Part shown: in pieces, positions 60,836 through 64,000 of the stretch | Numbering within the stretch: position 1 is the first letter of the stretch | Layout: each line of letters opens with the position of its first letter | Source: Uranotaenia lowii | Lineage: Eukaryota > Arthropoda > Insecta > Diptera > Culicidae | Direction: 5' to 3' | DNA length: 64,000 bases | NCBI RefSeq assembly: GCF_029784155.1 | Contig: NC_073693.1 | Location: 185,959,802-186,023,801, forward strand | Notes under the pieces: model-generated | Told to the model about the DNA's origin: nothing | Databases searched by the model: none | The model's input: only the letters and a program-made list of their open reading frames with translations | Program-made: the position numbers and the translations under genes

Positions 60836-61000
60836 TGTGATACCCTGCTCTACTACATCAAAATGATGGATACACCGTGATCTTGGAAGAACACAACATG
60901 GAGTCAGGTATCAACAACAAAGTATAGATTTGGGGAATGTTGAACGTAAAGTGCGAGAATCATGAAGTGCGACGGGTTTCTCTATGTCCGAAGTGCCACA
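60836..61000 (+). repeat. 3' LTR (165 bp)
   Basis: Identical to the left LTR; followed by the target copy ATCTG. Confidence 0.93.
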
Positions 61001-61025
61001 ATCTGTGTTTATACTGAGCTATCAT

Positions 61026-61369
61026 CAAGGTTGCCGAAATTACAGAAAAATCTGTAATTTCACAGAATTTTTTAATTTTGAATGAATTTCCAAAATTTTA
61101 GTGTTTTTTGCCAATAAAAAAAATATTCTTCTTGCTTTTAATAAGAATGGTATGAAAAGATTTCTAATGTTAATTGATTCTCCTCAACTAAAATGTAAAA
61201 AAAGACACAATTTGTCATGAATTTTCAATGGACATAATGGAAATAGCATCACAGAAAACCATCACAGAATTTTTGGGTAAAATCACAGAAATTCAGAATT
61301 TTATGCTCAAATTCAGCATCAATTTCAGAATTTATGCTCAAAAACACAGATTTTTTTTCGGCAGCCTTG
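61026..61369. mobile_element. Small hAT-like MITE (344 bp) with ATCACAGAA repeats
   Basis: Ends CAAGGTTGCCGAAA and (complement) CAAGGCTGCCGAAA are flanked by GCTATCAT (61018-61025) and GCTATCAC (61370-61377), a 7-of-8 duplication. The motif CACAGAA or TCACAGAAT recurs at 61058, 61250, 61264 and 61285, with CACAGATTTTT near the right end. It is non-coding. Confidence 0.75.
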
Positions 61370-62275
61370 GCTATCACATGTTATTGGTACTATTTAAGTT
61401 GTGACTAGCACTGTAACCTTGTGAACATTTTATGTTTCAATTTATTATTATTTTTTAACAATTTTTATATAATTTCAATTTATTTGGAAAAGTAGGCGTT
61501 GCGCCACGGCAAACGCACGTGTTTTTTTTTCGCTCGTGGCAATTTTTGGAAATTTGTTTATTTTTGGTGATTTATAGGAAAATGTTTTCAAGGAACATAA
61601 CCGAAATAGGACTAAAAAAGGCTAGAATTCATTATGATCATGAGCAGCTGGTAATCAAATTGTTAGTGCTTCTCTGGTGTTTAATTTGTACTTTCTGTAG
61701 CTCTGACGGGAACCGGACACCAACAAATATGAAAGAAACTCTGGTCGGAGCTTAAATTTTTAGTGTTGTAATTGAAAATTAGAAAACAATTTTAAATTTA
61801 AAAATTTATATGGGTGCTAAGAGAAAATGAATCAATTTATGCTGTGTGGTTGGAAAACGGATTTTTAACAGGATCTTGAAAATACAGGTTTTGATCTATT
61901 CATAGTCGGTTATCTAAAGTATGGCGACGTGTGTGTTACAGCGTACTTACTGAGATTTGGAAAAATAAAAACGGGTTGTACTACGTAGGAAAGTGGACTT
62001 GACACAAGGAATCGGTTACGGTAAAAAATTTTGATCGGAAAAGCAAAATATGTTTGGTGTGGTTGGGGTGAAAATATTTTTACCATCAGTGAAGTGTTTT
62101 TTTTTTGCCGTTTTCGTCCATATGTGATCTTGTTTTATGTTGCTACAACTACTCTGGTTTTACTCATTTTTGTGGTTTTGTGCCAACGTAAGAACTTATA
62201 CTACACATATAATATACGGCGTATTACAGGACACGACACTTAACGTTCTTACTAACATAAAAGGATTTAAAATTA
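61370..62275. other. Spacer and possible Penelope-like 3' flank
   Basis: No supported frame. Part of 61880-62280 may belong to the 3' untranslated region of the minus-strand Penelope-like copy; its end is not identifiable. Confidence 0.35.
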
Positions 62276-62284
62276 CCTTTTTTT

Positions 62285-62321
62285 GTCGACCGGTTTCGGG
62301 CTCGATGTTGCCCATCTACAG
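62285..62321 (-). ncRNA. Degenerate hammerhead-like motif of the Penelope-like element
   Basis: Read on the minus strand: CTGTAGAT, stem GGGC, loop AACATCGA, stem GCCC, then GAAAC and CGGTCGAC. A CTGANGA box, a short stem-loop and GAAA is the hammerhead core, and Penelope-like elements are known to carry such motifs. Here the first box reads CTGTAGA instead of CTGATGA, which should abolish cleavage. It lies about 85 bases after the stop of the element's reading frame. Confidence 0.4.
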
Positions 62322-62404
62322 GACGATGTCCGACTGGTTACTAAAAGGAAAAACACTAACACAGCTTCATACTACTGCATAGTATTCGTCGAAGGATGGT
62401 CAAA

Positions 62405-62700
62405 TCATTTTTGGTTGGCCAAGTTGAAAAGTGGCGATATGATTGGCGGGTCGTCCTCGTTCATTAAAGGCCTCTCAGAAGTTGTTATAAACATAGATTC
62501 CCAGGCATTTATATGTGACGCTTTGCGTATACATTTTTTGAATCTAACCTTTTCCCAATCTATAGAGTGGTTAGATTCCGATGCGTGGGCAGCTACGCTG
62601 GACTCGTTGGTTTTGTTGTTATCCACATGGTGAGTGGAACGGCAAACTGACTCATTGAGATTCTTCTTTTTCTGGTTTGAAGGCGGTTGCATTATTCCGG
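62405..62700 (-). pseudogene. Penelope-like C-terminal endonuclease remnant
   Basis: The frame ends at TAG-type stop near 62405 and reads SSVAAHASESNHSIDWEKV, then NAWESMFITTSERPLM. This fits the end of a GIY-YIG nuclease (His/Asp-Trp block and the catalytic Glu in WES). The first half of the nuclease, the GIY and YIG strands, and the RT thumb are missing, so a large internal deletion brought this piece next to the RT frame, in another frame. Confidence 0.65.
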
Positions 62701-63290
62701 AACTTTTTCCTCTCGTGTTTGCGAAGAATTTTATGAAACGCAGCTTGTTTTTGAGCACCGAAATGATTGGAGTCTGCTGTTATGTAGCGATCAGTAGATG
62801 TTGGTTTTCTGTAGATCCCAAATTTTACCGTGTTATCATCTTTTCTGGAGATTAACAAATCGAGGAATGGAAGTTTTCCATCTATTTCTTTCTCCACGGT
62901 AAATTTGATCGAACTGTGTTGACAGTTCAAAAGCTCCAGGGTTTGTGGGAGATATCGTTCTTTGACCGTGGCGAAGATGTCATCTACATATCGCCACCAA
63001 ACTCGGGGGAAAAGTTTTTCGCTTTTTTCGAGATCGTGTTCAAAATCGCTCATAAACAATTCGGCTAGCAAGGGGGAAAGTTTGCTCCCCATGCTTAGTC
63101 CGAAGGTTTGTTTATAGAACTTACCCCGGAATAGGAAGAAGTTTTGGTTCATACAAACCTCAGCTACGGTCACGTACGCCTCTATATTATTTGGTGGTGC
63201 TCGGCGTCGTTCTAGATGTCTACGTAGGCTGCGCAAGGCGTCAGGAATGGGGACGCTCGGAAAAAGGAGGTGAAATTTTATGCCATTTTC
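62652..63290 (-). CDS. Penelope-like reverse transcriptase, partial
   Basis: The minus-strand frame covers the RT palm: NQNFFLFRGKFYKQTFGLSM, then GSKLSPLLAELFMSDFEHD, WWRYVDDIFATVKE (catalytic YVDD) and KLPFLDLLISRKDD followed by YRKPTSTDRYI, the diagnostic Penelope-like PFLDL and RKPT blocks. The N-terminal part reads VPIPDALRSLRRHLERRR. The frame runs off RT homology after about 62700. It is truncated at both ends by deletion and by the inverted junction. Confidence 0.9.
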   Translation of the reverse strand, partial: ENGIKFHLLFPSVPIPDALRSLRRHLERRRAPPNNIEAYVTVAEVCMNQNFFLFRGKFYKQTFGLSMGSKLSPLLAELFMSDFEHDLEKSEKLFPRVWWRYVDDIFATVKERYLPQTLELLNCQHSSIKFTVEKEIDGKLPFLDLLISRKDDNTVKFGIYRKPTSTDRYITADSNHFGAQKQAAFHKILRKHERKKFRNNATAFKPEKEESQ

Positions 63291-63554
63291 GTTTTCTCCA
63301 CTGGCGCGAGGCAAAACTTTTTCTGAATAAACAAACTAAATCGTCACCCGGGACGATGCAAATATATGGTTGCTATAGTCAACCTTATGCTTACCCCCAA
63401 CACTGACAACTTCTACAGGTTGCAACCGCCTGCTTTAGGTTCAAACCTCGGGCAAAACTAGTGGACTTCTGAATTAATAAACGAACACAATAACAGCAGT
63501 TAGAGCAAAACTCGTGGATAACTAGGTTGCCACTGCTAATAAACGAAAACACTA
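63281..63554 (+). mobile_element. Penelope-like terminal (pLTR-type) segment
   Basis: Non-coding block between the two inverted RT copies, shared with 59985-60243. Its place just upstream of both RT frames fits a Penelope-like pseudo-LTR or leader. Confidence 0.65.
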
Positions 63555-63589
63555 TTAGTCTCGTTTGACGTCTCCGCACTTTTTCCGAG

Positions 63590-64000
63590 CGTCCCCATTC
63601 CTGACGCCTTGCGCAGCCTACGTAGACATCTAGAACGACGCCGAGCACCACCAAATAATATAGAGGCGAACGTGACCGTAGCTGAGGTTTGTATGAACCA
63701 AAACTTCTTCCTATTCCGGGGTAAGTTCTATAAACAAACCTTCGGACTAAGCATGGGGAGCAAACTTTCCCCCTTGCTAGCCGAATTGTTTATGAGCGAT
63801 TTTGAACACGATCTCGAAAAAAGCGAAAAACTTTTCCCCCGAGTTTGGTGGCGATATGTAGATGACATCTTCGCCACGGTCAAAGAACGATATCTCCCAC
63901 AAACCCTGGAGCTTTTGAACTGTCAACACAGTTCGATCAAATTTACCGTGGAGAAAGAAATAGATGGAAAACTTCCATTCCTCGATTTGTTAATCTCCAG
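63590..64000 (+). CDS. Penelope-like reverse transcriptase, second copy, open to window edge
   Basis: Same RT blocks as the minus-strand copy, in mirror position: TFGLSMGSKLSPLLAELFM, WWRYVDDIFATV, and KLPFLDLLIS at the edge. No disruption is seen before the window ends. The product may be more complete to the right. Confidence 0.9.

Larger units (their letters stand above)
56776..61000 (+). mobile_element. Young non-autonomous LTR retrotransposon (4225 bp)
   Basis: Two identical 165-bp direct repeats bound the element. A 5-bp duplication ATCTG lies outside (56771-56775 and 61001-61005). A primer-binding site follows the left LTR and a purine tract precedes the right LTR. The 3.9 kb interior contains no gag, protease, RT, RNase H or integrase frame: the longest plus-strand frames are under 80 residues and unrecognised. 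Identical LTRs imply recent insertion, so proteins must have come from a partner element. In layout it is a large retrotransposon derivative. The interior holds a structured tandem array (58085-58560) and a piece of Penelope-like sequence (59985-60243). Confidence 0.93.
62850..64000. repeat. Head-to-head Penelope-like inverted duplication (arms over 415 bp)
   Basis: 63579-64000 on the plus strand repeats 63266-62850 on the minus strand almost base for base; I noticed one difference (GAGGCGTACG against GAGGCGAACG). The 312-bp spacer (63267-63578) is unpaired and contains the terminal segment also found at 59985. The right arm is cut by the window edge, so the palindrome probably continues. Confidence 0.93.

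Noticed and set aside
63391..63654. Minus-strand frame that shares a peptide with 63191-63406
   Set aside because: The shared peptide is the inverted duplication read in the non-RT frame; the RT frame explains the DNA.

Overview
This is an A+T-rich eukaryotic nuclear window, most likely from an insect and quite possibly a mosquito-like dipteran. The support is: spliced genes with GT/AG introns; Pao/BEL, RTE-like, CR1/Jockey-like, L2-like and Penelope-like retroelements; many TA-, TTAA- and 8-bp-flanked miniature elements; and an LTR element whose primer-binding site fits an insect-type tRNA-Ser(GCT). There are no operons, ribosome-binding sites or CRISPR arrays. The species is an inference; the window does not prove it.

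Only two host genes can be supported, both on the minus strand. Gene A (7192 to 6178, three exons, 180 residues) encodes a small coiled-coil protein whose C-terminus resembles the last SNARE helix of SNAP-25-type proteins. Gene B (23208 to 15668, three visible exons joined in frame by a 5.3 kb and a 161 bp intron) encodes the C-terminal ~700 residues of a low-complexity, charged protein that I do not recognise. Its 5' exons lie further right or outside the window.

Almost everything else is mobile DNA. From left to right: a TTAA element (466-1194); a decayed BEL polyprotein (1463-3535); a TA-flanked element inside a TTGCTGG-repeat element (3540-5152); gene A; a 1.77 kb palindrome built of ~164-bp tandem units (10378-12147); another TA element (13839-14664); gene B with nested elements in its large intron; an 8-bp-TSD hAT element inside a TA element (24811-27356); a tRNA-derived SINE; a third TA element (30763-31689); a 1.2 kb foldback (34903-36097); a broken RTE-like LINE (36266-39440); a Tc1/mariner-type MITE (41472-42024) with a second copy at 53889; an element with GGGTGTCCCA ends (42577-45432) holding a hAT element with a perfect 8-bp duplication (43260-44421); two minus-strand LINEs (46336-48052, 50222-51635); a fourth TA element (52151-53195); a young non-coding LTR retrotransposon (56776-61000); and head-to-head Penelope-like copies that run off the right edge.

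The most unusual theme is a series of otherwise different miniature elements. Each carries its own 10-15 bp phrase at both ends and repeated again inside in both orientations. Four of them share the same outermost TAGGGGAGA-type ends and near-1 kb size but have swapped the phrase. Other notable objects are the two very long palindromes, the LTR element with identical LTRs and no coding capacity, and a hammerhead-like fold just downstream of the Penelope-like reading frame.
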